From the NCBI RefSeq assembly GCF_024198215.1, contig NZ_JAKCFA010000001.1:1-64000 (forward strand): a stretch of 64,000 nt of DNA, in the 5' to 3' direction. The translations under genes were made by a program, and so were the position numbers. Below are positions 40,591 to 48,613 of this stretch, piece after piece; the stretch's first letter is position 1, and the number at the start of each line of letters is the position of its first letter. Origin of the DNA: Myxococcus qinghaiensis (GTDB lineage Bacteria; Myxococcota; Myxococcia; Myxococcales; Myxococcaceae). Below the pieces are notes generated by a model that saw only the letters and a list, made by a program, of their open reading frames with translations, was not told where the DNA came from and ran no database searches.

Positions 40591-42321
40591 GTGAATTCCC
40601 TCACCCGACCTGTTCTCCCCCTGCTGGCGGCCTCGGCCGTGTTGCTGGCGGCGACGCCCGTGCAGGACTCGCGACTGACGCTGCTCGACGCCATGTCGAG
40701 CGAGCTGACGCGCAATCAACAACAGCTCAAGCTGCAGAGCCACGAGCCGCCGTACTTCATGAGCTACCAGCTCAAGGACTACGCGCAGGAGGTCGTGGCC
40801 GCGCGCTATGGCGCCGTCTTCATGGACGACGGCTACCGCGAGCGTCGGCTCTACGTCGACGTGCGGGTGGGCGACTATGCCTTCGACAGCTCGGTCGAGG
40901 AGGGGCTGGAGTTCTCCTTCTCCACCAAGGGCACCAGCTATACGTCGCGCAAGGAAGGCCCGCTGGATGACTCGCCGCTGGCGCTGCGCACCGCGCTGTG
41001 GCTCATCACCGACGAGAAGTACAAGTCCGCGCTCTTCCAGTTCCTGAAGAAGAAGGGCGAGGACGTCTATTCGGTGGAGGACCCGAAGCGCCCGGCCTCC
41101 TTCACGAAGGAGAAGGCGAGCAGCTACGTCCAGCCGCCGGTGGCGAACCCGTTCAACCGCGAGCGCTGGGTGAAGCTGTCGCGCGAGGTCTCCGCGCGGT
41201 TCAACGCGCATCCCGAAATCTTCGACTCCGAGGTCCGCGTCACGGCGGACAAGGTGACGCGGCTGTTCGTGTCCACCGAGGGCACGAAGCTGGTGACGGA
41301 GGAGACGCTGTACGGGCTCCATGTCACGGCGGTGACTCGGGCGCCGGATGGCCAGCTCCTGGATGACTCGCGGGACTTCTACGCGCCCACGGAGGCGGGG
41401 CTGCCGGACGATGCGCGCGTGCGCGCCGCGGCGGAGAAGGTCATCGAGGAGCTGCTCGCGCTGCGGCAGGCGCCGGCCATCGACCCTTACTCCGGGCCGG
41501 CCATCCTCGCGCCGGAGGCGTCTGGCGTGCTCTTCCACGAGACGGTGGGGCACCGGCTGGAGGGTGACAGGCAGGACGGGGACAACGAGGGGAAGACGTT
41601 CAAGGGGCAGATTGGGAAGCTGGTGCTGCCGGCGTTCCTGTCCATCCACGATGACCCGTCCCAACGTGCACTGGCTGGGGAGCCGCTGAACGGGTACTAC
41701 CTCTATGACGAAGAGGGCGTGAAGGGGCAGAAGGTGACGCTGGTGGAGAAGGGCGTGCTGCGAAACTACCTGCTGGGCCGGCGTCCCGTGGATGGGTTCC
41801 TGAACTCCAACGGGCACGGGCGCAGCCAGGGCACCCTGAAGCCGGTGGCGCGCATGGCGAACCTCATGGTGGAGAGCACGCGGCAGGTGAGCGATGCGAA
41901 GCTGAAGCAGATGCTCATCGACGAGGCGAAGCGACAGGACAAGCCCTATGGGCTCATCATCCGCGACATCACCGGTGGCAACACGAACACGTCCAGCTAC
42001 GGCTACCAGGCCTTCAAGGGGGTTCCGCGCATGGTGTACCGGGTGGATGTGAAGACGGGGAAGGAGTCGCTGGTGCGCGGTGTGGAGATTGTCGGCACGC
42101 CGCTGTCGGCGGTGAACCGCATCATGGCCACGGGTGAGAAGCGGGGCATCTTCAACGGCTTCTGCGGCGCGGAGAGCGGCAACGTACCCGTGTCCACGGT
42201 GGCGCCCGCGGCGCTGCTCCAGGAAATCGAGCTCCAGCGCGCGGTGGAGGGCAAGGACCGTCCGCCCATCCTCCCCAGTCCCACGACGCTCCAGGCGTCT
42301 CCGGCTCGCGAGAAGCCGTAG
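40591..42321 (+). CDS. Secreted TldD/PmbA-family metalloprotease-like protein
   Basis: A 576-residue protein from GTG 40591, which follows GGGGGGC and exposes a signal peptide (MNSLTRPVLPLLAASAVLLA, then ATP before VQDS). The C-terminal half carries the TldD metal motif HExxxH as HETVGHRLEGD, then GYYLYDEEGVKGQKVTLVEK, LRNYLLGRRPVDGF and NSNGHGRSQG, all typical of TldD/PmbA proteins. The N-terminal domain contains FMSYQLKDYAQEVVAARYGA. E. coli TldD and TldE work as a cytosolic heterodimer; this copy is predicted to be exported, and no partner gene is adjacent. It may be a periplasmic peptide-processing enzyme. Follows the structured element at 40469-40560. Confidence 0.87.
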   Translation: MNSLTRPVLPLLAASAVLLAATPVQDSRLTLLDAMSSELTRNQQQLKLQSHEPPYFMSYQLKDYAQEVVAARYGAVFMDDGYRERRLYVDVRVGDYAFDSSVEEGLEFSFSTKGTSYTSRKEGPLDDSPLALRTALWLITDEKYKSALFQFLKKKGEDVYSVEDPKRPASFTKEKASSYVQPPVANPFNRERWVKLSREVSARFNAHPEIFDSEVRVTADKVTRLFVSTEGTKLVTEETLYGLHVTAVTRAPDGQLLDDSRDFYAPTEAGLPDDARVRAAAEKVIEELLALRQAPAIDPYSGPAILAPEASGVLFHETVGHRLEGDRQDGDNEGKTFKGQIGKLVLPAFLSIHDDPSQRALAGEPLNGYYLYDEEGVKGQKVTLVEKGVLRNYLLGRRPVDGFLNSNGHGRSQGTLKPVARMANLMVESTRQVSDAKLKQMLIDEAKRQDKPYGLIIRDITGGNTNTSSYGYQAFKGVPRMVYRVDVKTGKESLVRGVEIVGTPLSAVNRIMATGEKRGIFNGFCGAESGNVPVSTVAPAALLQEIELQRAVEGKDRPPILPSPTTLQASPAREKP

Positions 42322-42349
42322 TCCTTCAACGATGCGGGGAGCATGGCAC

Positions 42350-43525
42350 ATGGACCGTCCGGCGGCGCCGGGTGGCAGGGCGTCGAGCGGCGCGGTGCTC
42401 CAGTGCGGCGCCCGCGTCGCGCGGAGCGTGCTGGCCATGTGCTGCGTGCTACTCATCGCCAGCGCCCGCATTGCGCGGAGCGTGCTGGCCTTGAGTGGCG
42501 TGCTCCTCATTGCGAGAGCCTGCGTCGCGCGGAGCGTGCTGTCCGTGTGCGGCGTGCTCCGCGTCGCCAGCGCCCGTATCGCGCGGAGCATGCTGTCCGT
42601 GTGCGGCGTGCTCCTCGTCGCCGGTGTCGCGAGCGCGGAGCCTGTGCCCTCGGGTGAGGCATGGCTGGATTGGGTGCACGACGACCGGCTCGGCCCTGGA
42701 GGCAACTGGGAGCTCATCTCCGTGGAGGCGACGCTGGATGGCCGTCCTCTGCCGTCGACCTCGGACGCAGGAGAGGAGGGTGCTCCTCGTCATGTGCTGC
42801 CGCTCGGCCTGCATTGGCTCGACGTCACGACGGTGTACGAGGGGCGCTCGGACGTCTTCTCGTACGTGGAGGGCTATCGCTTCGTGATGCGAGGGCGCGT
42901 CACGCTCGACGCGCGGCCCGGCGATACCGTGCGCATCACCTCCACGGCGTATGAACGCGACGGTGTCACCGTGCAGTGGCAGCAACGCCCCGTCTTCCTT
43001 TTGCTGGGCCAGCCCCAGGAAGCGGTGGTGGGAATCGAGTACGGGACGGCGGCGAACAGGCCGCTCCCAGAGGACGTGGCGGCGCGGGTCGTCGACGAAG
43101 TGCTCGCGGAGGCGCATCGCCTCTCCCCGATTCGGCGCGAGGCCACGGCCTCCGTGCCTGCTGCCGCCGAGCCTCCTGGCACCTGCGAACTGGAGCCCGT
43201 CTTCTTCGCCTTCTTCGACACCCGGCTCTCCGTGGAGGGCGACACCGCGCTGATGCTCGCGGCCGCCTGTCTCCGTGAGCGTCCCAGCCTGCGCGTCCGG
43301 CTGCGCGGCCACGCGGATGTCCTGGGGCCCGAGTCCATCAACGCCTCCCTGGGCCTGGGGCGCGCCCAGTCCGTGGCGGCGAGGCTCGAGGCGCTCGGTG
43401 TCGAGGGCACCCGGTTGATTCTGGAGACCCAGGGTGCGGACCAGCCCCCGTGTGACGATGGGACTCCGGGGTGCCTCGCGCGCAGCCGTCGAGTCGAGCT
43501 GTTCGCCGAGCCGTCTCCTCCCTGA
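42350..43525 (+). CDS. OmpA-like protein with repeat-built N-terminal hydrophobic region
   Basis: About 391 residues from ATG 42350 (GGGGAG about nine bases upstream); ATG 42332 and internal Met codons are alternatives. Residues 21-92 are four imperfect 18-residue repeats of the form ARIARSVLxxxGVLLxAS, after which VASAEP looks like a signal peptidase site. A periplasmic beta-rich domain follows (residues about 98-230, e.g. HWLDVTTVYEGRSDVFSYVE). The C-terminal OmpA-like peptidoglycan-binding domain starts near 285: FFAFFDTRLSVEGD, LRGHADVLGPESINASLGLG, RAQSVAARLEALG and RSRRVELF. It lies 28 bases after the TldD-like gene on the same strand. The 3' end is in a 44-bp-period tandem duplication. 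Confidence 0.78.
   Translation: MDRPAAPGGRASSGAVLQCGARVARSVLAMCCVLLIASARIARSVLALSGVLLIARACVARSVLSVCGVLRVASARIARSMLSVCGVLLVAGVASAEPVPSGEAWLDWVHDDRLGPGGNWELISVEATLDGRPLPSTSDAGEEGAPRHVLPLGLHWLDVTTVYEGRSDVFSYVEGYRFVMRGRVTLDARPGDTVRITSTAYERDGVTVQWQQRPVFLLLGQPQEAVVGIEYGTAANRPLPEDVAARVVDEVLAEAHRLSPIRREATASVPAAAEPPGTCELEPVFFAFFDTRLSVEGDTALMLAAACLRERPSLRVRLRGHADVLGPESINASLGLGRAQSVAARLEALGVEGTRLILETQGADQPPCDDGTPGCLARSRRVELFAEPSPP
42410..42625 (+). repeat. Four 54-bp in-frame tandem repeats
   Basis: Units start at 42410, 42464, 42518 and 42572. Each encodes 18 residues: ARVARSVLAMCCVLLIAS, ARIARSVLALSGVLLIAR, ACVARSVLSVCGVLRVAS and ARIARSMLSVCGVLLVAG. The shared DNA core is GCGCGGAGC plus a following CTG/GTG-rich stretch. 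All units keep frame. Confidence 0.9.
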
Positions 43526-43596
43526 GTCGCGACCTTCACTCAAGCCGCGCGGCGCGGCTGCCTCCCTGAGTCGCGAGCTTCACTCGAGCCGCGCGG
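43517..43596. repeat. Tandem duplication across the OmpA-like / hybrid kinase junction
   Basis: 43517-43552 and 43561-43596 align over 36 positions with two mismatches, period 44 bp. Each copy contains the Pro-Pro-stop end of the OmpA-like gene (CCTCCCTGA) and, on the minus strand, the Ala-Arg-Leu-Glu-stop end of the hybrid kinase. The real stops are at 43523-43525 (first copy) and 43580-43582 (second copy). Confidence 0.85.
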
Positions 43597-45436
43597 AGCC
43601 CACGGTCATCACCATGTCGCGCAGGTGCTGCGCCTCGAAGGGCTTGGCGAGCACCGGGTTGCGGACCTCCTGGAGGAAGCGCTTGGTCTCCGGCGTGAAC
43701 GCGCCGCCGCTGATGAAGACGATGCGGTCATGCAGCCCTGGCCAGGTGTCGCGCACGGAGTGGTACACGTCCATGCCCGTCAGCTCCGGCATCATCAAGT
43801 CACAGAGGATGACATCGAAGGCCCTGTCCTGGTCCAGGTGCGCCAGCGCCTCACGGCCATTGGCGAGGGTGACCAGCTCGTGGCCTCGCAGGAGCCTGCG
43901 CATCAAGTCCAGCACGCGCGGCTCATCGTCCACCACCAGCACGCGGCGGCCCAGGGAAGGGGGACCCACGCGAGGCAGCGGTGGGACGAAGGTGTCGTTC
44001 GCCGCGCGGGGCAGGATGACCTCCACGGTGGTGCCACGGCCCACCTTGCTGCTCACGCCAATGCGCCCGCCCAGCGCGGTGATGATGTCGCGGCAGATGG
44101 CCAGTCCCATGCCCATGCCCTCGCCCGCGCGCCGCGTGGTGAAGAGCGGGTCGAAGATGCGCGGCATGACCTCTGGAGGGATTCCGCAGCCGGTGTCGGT
44201 GACGGAGAGCAGCACGTCATCGGCCTCGGCGCGCAAGGCGACGGTGATGCGGTGCTGGGACGCGTGGCCCTCCGGAATCGCGTGGGCCGCGTTGAGCACC
44301 AGGTTGAGCAGCACCTGGCCCAGCTTCGTCACCGTGCCGTGGACCCGAGGCACCTCCGTCTCGTAGTCCCGCACGACTTGTGCCCGGTGGCGAAGCTGAT
44401 TCGCCGCCATCCGCAGCGTGCTCTCCGTGACGGCCTTGAGGTCCACCGGCTCGGTGGCCTCGGCGCTGGGGGCGGAGAGGGACTTCAGGTCCGCGACGAT
44501 GCGCTGGATTCGCAGCGTGCCCTCCAGGGCCTCGTCGAGGACCTGACGACACTCCACGTCCGCGGCCTCGCTGGGGTCCGGCAGCCGCTCGCGCAGGTAC
44601 TCGAGGTTGCCCGTCGTGTACGCGAGCGGGTTGTTGATTTCGTGCGCCAGGCCCGCCGCCAGGATGCCCAGGGATTGCGCGCGCTGCTCCCGCTCCTTCT
44701 CCTGGAGGAACTGCGCGTCCCGGCGCTTGCGCTCCACCGCGTTGACCAGCACGTGGCCCGTCAAACGCATCAGATGCCGTTCCTCCGGCTTCCACTCGCG
44801 CGGCTGGTCCACGGTGTCGAAGCCCATCCAGCCGATCAACCTTCCGGCCAGCAGCAGCGGCGCGTTGATGAACGAACGAATGCTCAGCAGCGTGCAGATG
44901 CGGCGCTCCTCGGTCGCCTCCAAGGGGAGCTGGGCCGCGTCCGTCACCGTCACCATGCGGCCCGCGCGCAGCTCGTCCAGCGACCAGCGGAAGCCGACCA
45001 CGGAGCGTCCACTGTGGCTCGCCAGCCCGTGGGGCCGCATGCCCTGCGCGCACCACTCGTAGGAGTCCGACAGGTGCTCACCGTCGTCGGAGAGCAGGTT
45101 GACGTAGCCACGCTGTGCGTCGATCTGCCGGCCCAGGACTTCCAGCGCGGCCCGCACGCCAGAGCCCAGCTCATCCGGGGGAAGGTTGAGCAGCTTCTGG
45201 GAGGTGTCCGTGAGCAGCGACCAGCTCTTCAGCAACAGCCCCAGCTCTCCGCGCATCGCCCGCAGCGCGGAGGCTTCCTGGCGCAAGAGCGCCACCGTGC
45301 CCTCGGGGAGCCCCGGAGCAGGTGTCGTGCTGAGTTGATCCAGGACCTCGGCGGACTGCTGGAGTCGCTCCAGCAGTGTCAGCGAGTCCGTTGCCTCGGC
45401 GGACAGCCCCGGGCTGTTCCGCTGCTGCTCGGCCAT
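43580..45436 (-). CDS. Hybrid sensor histidine kinase (GAF-kinase-receiver)
   Basis: A 618-residue soluble kinase. The ATG follows GGGAGGGGG. Residues 1-75 are coiled-coil, a GAF sensor domain spans about 85-240 (IDAQRGYVNLLS, FINAPLLLAGRLIGWMGFDT), then the H-box GILAAGLAHEINNPLAYT with His265. The ATPase domain follows (LNLVLNAAHAIPEG, VTDTGCGIPP, GEGMGMGLAICRDI). A C-terminal receiver spans about 500-615 with DDEP, phospho-Asp in ILCDLMMPELTG and Lys in VLAKPFE. The G2 box GEGMGMGL is a slight variant. There is no membrane segment, so it senses an intracellular or soluble cue. Convergent with the OmpA-like gene. Confidence 0.93.
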   Translation of the reverse strand: MAEQQRNSPGLSAEATDSLTLLERLQQSAEVLDQLSTTPAPGLPEGTVALLRQEASALRAMRGELGLLLKSWSLLTDTSQKLLNLPPDELGSGVRAALEVLGRQIDAQRGYVNLLSDDGEHLSDSYEWCAQGMRPHGLASHSGRSVVGFRWSLDELRAGRMVTVTDAAQLPLEATEERRICTLLSIRSFINAPLLLAGRLIGWMGFDTVDQPREWKPEERHLMRLTGHVLVNAVERKRRDAQFLQEKEREQRAQSLGILAAGLAHEINNPLAYTTGNLEYLRERLPDPSEAADVECRQVLDEALEGTLRIQRIVADLKSLSAPSAEATEPVDLKAVTESTLRMAANQLRHRAQVVRDYETEVPRVHGTVTKLGQVLLNLVLNAAHAIPEGHASQHRITVALRAEADDVLLSVTDTGCGIPPEVMPRIFDPLFTTRRAGEGMGMGLAICRDIITALGGRIGVSSKVGRGTTVEVILPRAANDTFVPPLPRVGPPSLGRRVLVVDDEPRVLDLMRRLLRGHELVTLANGREALAHLDQDRAFDVILCDLMMPELTGMDVYHSVRDTWPGLHDRIVFISGGAFTPETKRFLQEVRNPVLAKPFEAQHLRDMVMTVGSARLE

Positions 45437-45495
45437 CGAATACCCCCTCCCGTCCCCGCACGGCTTTCCCCAACCCGTGGCGTGGATTTCAGCTT

Positions 45496-45554
45496 GGCCG
45501 AAATTCTGCCACCGGTTTGTTCCCTGCATCCAGTGTGCATTTTTGAATAATGCA
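45496..45554 (-). promoter_or_regulatory. AT-rich palindrome and weak sigma-54-like site upstream of the hybrid kinase
   Basis: TGCATT (45536-45541) and AATGCA (45549-45554) form an inverted repeat around an AT-rich 7-base spacer, unusual in this GC-rich DNA. On the minus strand TGGCAGAATTTCGGCC (45511-45496) has GG and GC at the -24/-12 distance but misses the TTG. The element is 60-120 bases upstream of the kinase start. It may be a binding site or promoter. Confidence 0.3.
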
Positions 45555-45580
45555 ACCGGGCGACAGGTGGTGGCGATGAC

Positions 45581-46480
45581 TCAGGGTGAGGTGGGAGGAG
45601 TGTCCAGGGACTCAGGAGGGGGCTCGAGGCGAAGTTGCCGGCCGCCCTTGAAGCCGCGCCACTGGATGTAGCGGCGGAAGTCCTGGAGGAAGACGTCGGG
45701 GGAGAGGCCCACGGCCTGGGTGAAGGACTCGGTGAAGTCGGGCCCCTGGCTCATGGCGTGGAGGATGCCCCGCACCACGGGCTCGCCGTAGCGCCGGGCC
45801 AGGAAGGTGAAGGCGTGGTGGGCGGCGCCGTAGACGATGTCGCTCTCGCGTCGGTAGAGCGAGTCGGCCTGCGCCAGCGGATCCGCGCGGGGATGGGTGC
45901 TCCAGTAGCGGGCCAGGTCCTCGAGCGAGGAGACGCGGTAGCCCTGCTCGGCGGTGTACGAGGCCATGCCCTCGCGGAACCAGAGGGGGATGCCCTTGCG
46001 CGTCCAGCCCAGTCGGTCCGAGGCCACCTGGTACATCAGGCTGTGGGTGAGTTCGTGCAGCAGCAGCTCGTCCACCTGGGCCTGGCTTGCGCCCAGGAGC
46101 GTCCACGTGCGGGGGCTCTGGAGCTCAATCTGTTCGTAGCGGGCCCAGGCGCGCAGGAAGTCATGGTCCGGGCGGTTGGCGGCGCGCTCCAGGGCGGCGT
46201 GGTTGGGGTGGATGATGATGGAGACGGAGTCGTCGAAGGTGCCCCAGCGGGCCATGCGCGGCAGGGCGCGCTCGACGGCGAGACGAACCTGGGTGGCGGA
46301 GTCGGAGTCCCGGGCCTGGAACTCCAGGGTGATTCGCGCTCCGCTGGCGGTGGGCGTGCCGGGCTTCCGCATGCCCTCGGTGGGGACGTCCAGGGTGGTC
46401 CGTCGCGGCGCGGAGCAGCCTGCGAGGAAGCCGAGCACCAGCAGGACCAGGGCGTGGCCGAGGCTCCCCTGTCTTCGCAT
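45581..46480 (-). CDS. Lipoprotein gluzincin-type metallopeptidase (peptidase MA-like)
   Basis: A 299-residue lipoprotein. GAGGGG precedes the ATG at 46480, and the signal ends LVLGFLAGCSAP with the acylated Cys22. Residues 47-120 resemble the N-terminal part of peptidase MA-like proteins. The zinc motif HELTH (His142, Glu143, His146) is followed by Glu170 in PLWFREGMASYTAEQG, the third ligand expected for gluzincins. Later helices AHHAFTFLARRYGEPVVRG and FTESFTQAVGLSPDVFLQDF match the C-terminus of that family. It is likely attached to an envelope membrane facing the periplasm. Substrate unknown. Twenty bases separate it from the upstream metalloenzyme gene. Confidence 0.85.
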   Translation of the reverse strand: MRRQGSLGHALVLLVLGFLAGCSAPRRTTLDVPTEGMRKPGTPTASGARITLEFQARDSDSATQVRLAVERALPRMARWGTFDDSVSIIIHPNHAALERAANRPDHDFLRAWARYEQIELQSPRTWTLLGASQAQVDELLLHELTHSLMYQVASDRLGWTRKGIPLWFREGMASYTAEQGYRVSSLEDLARYWSTHPRADPLAQADSLYRRESDIVYGAAHHAFTFLARRYGEPVVRGILHAMSQGPDFTESFTQAVGLSPDVFLQDFRRYIQWRGFKGGRQLRLEPPPESLDTPPTSP

Positions 46481-46500
46481 CCATCCCCTCGTCACGAGCC

Positions 46501-47436
46501 TCACTCCACCCCGAGCCAACGCACCACCGCGCGCCCCACGTCCGCGACGGTGGTGAAGCCGTCGACGTCCGGCGCGGGCGGTCCGAAGTAGAGCACGGGG
46601 ACGGGGTGCAGGGTGTGTCCTCGCGTGGACAGGTCCTCGACGTTGCCGTGGTCGCTGCACACCAGGACGCGGGCGTCTGCGGGGCGGTGGGCCACCACGG
46701 CGCGCAGGAAGGCGTCGAAGGTGTCCAGCGCGGCGTGGGCCGCGACGAAGTCCTGCGCGTGTCCGGCCTCGTCTGCCAGGTAGTGCTCGAAGAAGGTGAA
46801 GTCCGCGCCGGAGGCCACGCGCCAGAAGATATCGGCGGCTTCCTCGGGCGTGCGCTCGGGGGCGGGCAGGCCGTAGGCGCGCGCGTTGGCGCCGGTGATG
46901 TCGGGCGTGAGGCCGTCTTCGGCCCGGGCGTCCTCCAGCGTGCGCAGGGGCACGGGGCCGGCGGCGAAGGCCAGCTTGGACGCGGAGGGCTTCATGCGGC
47001 GCCGGGCCTCGGGCGTGGGGACGAACTCCGGGGGCAGGGTGGTGGGGCGCCGGGGGACGCCGAGCGCATCCAGGTAGGGCGCGGGGTAGGCGTTGGCGAA
47101 GGTGGCGGTGCGGCCGGCCGCGAGCAGGCGCTTGACGATGGAGCGGTTCGCGAGCAGCTCGCGCAGGGGGGCGTTGGGGTAGCCCAGCACGTGCTGGCCG
47201 ATGAGGGCGGGGGCCGGGTCTCCGGTGAGGATGGCCGTCTGGTTCGAGGCGGACTGGGGCCTTCCGGACACGCCGAACGTCGTGTCCACGGGGGTGCAGC
47301 GTCCTCCGTCCGGCAGGGTGGGGCCCGGGGCGTCCTGGAAGAAGGAAAGCAGGTGTTCACGGTGGGCGAGCGGGTTGATGGCCGGGTCCTTCCGGCCAAT
47401 CCCCACACCATCGATGAACAGGAGCGCGACGCGCAC
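46501..47436 (-). CDS. Alkaline-phosphatase-superfamily metalloenzyme (phosphomutase-like)
   Basis: A 311-residue cytosolic protein from GTG 47436; an ATG at 47469 would overlap the divergent gene start and is less likely. Motifs of the metalloenzyme superfamily that includes phosphopentomutase and cofactor-independent phosphoglycerate mutase are visible: VALLFIDGVGIG (metal Asp) and ASNQTAILTG (the Thr/Ser nucleophile position). The second metal site shows FFEHYLADEAGHAQD and VLVCSDHGNVEDLSTRGHT, followed by HPVPVLYFGP. It is shorter than cofactor-independent phosphoglycerate mutase and lacks its transferase insert. The substrate is unknown. Confidence 0.8.
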   Translation of the reverse strand: MRVALLFIDGVGIGRKDPAINPLAHREHLLSFFQDAPGPTLPDGGRCTPVDTTFGVSGRPQSASNQTAILTGDPAPALIGQHVLGYPNAPLRELLANRSIVKRLLAAGRTATFANAYPAPYLDALGVPRRPTTLPPEFVPTPEARRRMKPSASKLAFAAGPVPLRTLEDARAEDGLTPDITGANARAYGLPAPERTPEEAADIFWRVASGADFTFFEHYLADEAGHAQDFVAAHAALDTFDAFLRAVVAHRPADARVLVCSDHGNVEDLSTRGHTLHPVPVLYFGPPAPDVDGFTTVADVGRAVVRWLGVE

Positions 47437-47467
47437 GGCTCGCGACTGTATCCTCGAAACAGAACGC

Positions 47468-48553
47468 ATGGCCCTCCACGGCGACCTCTTCAGCTATCCG
47501 CTTCCCGAGTTTCTTCAATGGCTGGACAGCTCCCGCAAGACGGGGACGCTCCAGCTCTCCTGGGAGGCCGGGGAGCGGAAGCTCTTCCTCCTCTCCGGCC
47601 AGGTCGGGGCCACCGCCTCCGAGGGCCTGCGCGGGAGGGTGGCCCGGCTCCTGGCGCTGGCGAAGCTCGCCTCGGGCGCCAAGGTGCTCGCCGCCTTCGA
47701 CGAGCTGTCTCGCACGCCGGATGTCGACGCCGCGTTCGACGTGCACGGGCTCCAGTCGCGGTGGATTCGAGATTTGGGCCGCGAGGAGCTGTTCGCGGCG
47801 ATGACGGACCTGACGATTGCCGAGCGCGGGACGTTCCACTGGACGGAGGACGCGGACCGCTCGGGCGAGGACTGGGTGCCGTCCGACATGAGCATCCGCG
47901 AGCTGCTGTTCGAGTCGCTGCGCTGGGTGGATGAGCAGCCGGACGTGGAGAAGGCGCTGCCCATCGACGCGCTCAGCGTCCGCGCGTTGTCGCCGCCCAG
48001 CCCGAGCCAGCCGCTGATGCATCGAATCATCCTGGGGCTGTGCGCGACGCCGCAGAACCTGGGGCGTCTGCGGCTGTCCATGGGCGTGTCCCGCTCGTCG
48101 GTGACGCGGCGGGTGTACGAGCTGCTCCGGGCAAAGCTGGTGGAGGTGGAGGGCGCGCCGCAGGTGGAGGCGGACCCGGTGGCGGAGATGCTGGAGAAGG
48201 GCGCGGTGCTGATGCGCGAGGGCCAGTTCGACGCGGCGGGCATCGTCTGCGCGTCCCTGCTGGCGAGCGACCCCGCGGACCGGCGCGTGCGCGAGTTCGC
48301 GCGGCTGGTGCAGCGTGAGCACGTGGCGGCGCTCTACTCGGACATGCCGCCCTTGCTGATTCCCCTCGTGATTCACGACCCGCAGGGCATGTCGCTGCTC
48401 AAGCCGGAGGAGCGCCAGATCGCCGGCCTCGTGAGCGGCACGTGGGACGTGTCCACCATCGTCCTGGCGAGCCCCGCGCGCGAGCTGGAGACGCTCAAGA
48501 CGCTCGCGAAGCTGCACCGCATGGGGTTGTTGCAGCTCACCGCGCCGCGCTGA
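47468..48553 (+). CDS. DUF4388 (PATAN) domain protein
   Basis: A 361-residue soluble protein. The N-terminal domain is the DUF4388/PATAN type: MALHGDLFSYPLPEFLQWLD, SSRKTGTLQLSW, RKLFLLSGQVGATASEGLRG. PATAN domains occur in signalling proteins of myxobacteria and cyanobacteria and bind partners such as response regulators. A winged-helix-like segment sits mid-protein (LRLSMGVSRSSVTRRVYELL, RAKLVEVEG). A TPR-like helix pair (VLMREGQFDAAGIVCASLLA) and a second domain of unknown type follow (ERQIAGLVSGTWDVSTIVLA). It is divergent from the metalloenzyme gene and convergent with the MglA-like GTPase gene, which suggests but does not prove a shared signalling role. Confidence 0.82.
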   Translation: MALHGDLFSYPLPEFLQWLDSSRKTGTLQLSWEAGERKLFLLSGQVGATASEGLRGRVARLLALAKLASGAKVLAAFDELSRTPDVDAAFDVHGLQSRWIRDLGREELFAAMTDLTIAERGTFHWTEDADRSGEDWVPSDMSIRELLFESLRWVDEQPDVEKALPIDALSVRALSPPSPSQPLMHRIILGLCATPQNLGRLRLSMGVSRSSVTRRVYELLRAKLVEVEGAPQVEADPVAEMLEKGAVLMREGQFDAAGIVCASLLASDPADRRVREFARLVQREHVAALYSDMPPLLIPLVIHDPQGMSLLKPEERQIAGLVSGTWDVSTIVLASPARELETLKTLAKLHRMGLLQLTAPR

Positions 48554-48574
48554 AGGCGGCGTCCGAGCCGGTTC

Positions 48575-48600
48575 GCGCCCCATGCGAAGTTCCGGGGCGC
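48575..48600. terminator. Hairpin between convergent DUF4388 and GTPase genes
   Basis: GCGCCCC (48575-48581) and GGGGCGC (48594-48600) form a perfect 7-bp stem with a 12-base loop between the two stops (48553 and 48614). It has no T tract. Confidence 0.4.
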
Positions 48601-48613
48601 GTCGCCGTCAGTG

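Noticed and set aside
42134-42331. Upstream extension of the OmpA-like frame into the TldD-like gene
   Set aside because: The extension is Arg/Ser-rich shadow of the TldD reading frame; ATG 42350 has a better ribosome-binding context.
42410-42625. CRISPR array
   Set aside because: The units are contiguous 54-bp in-frame coding repeats without spacers.
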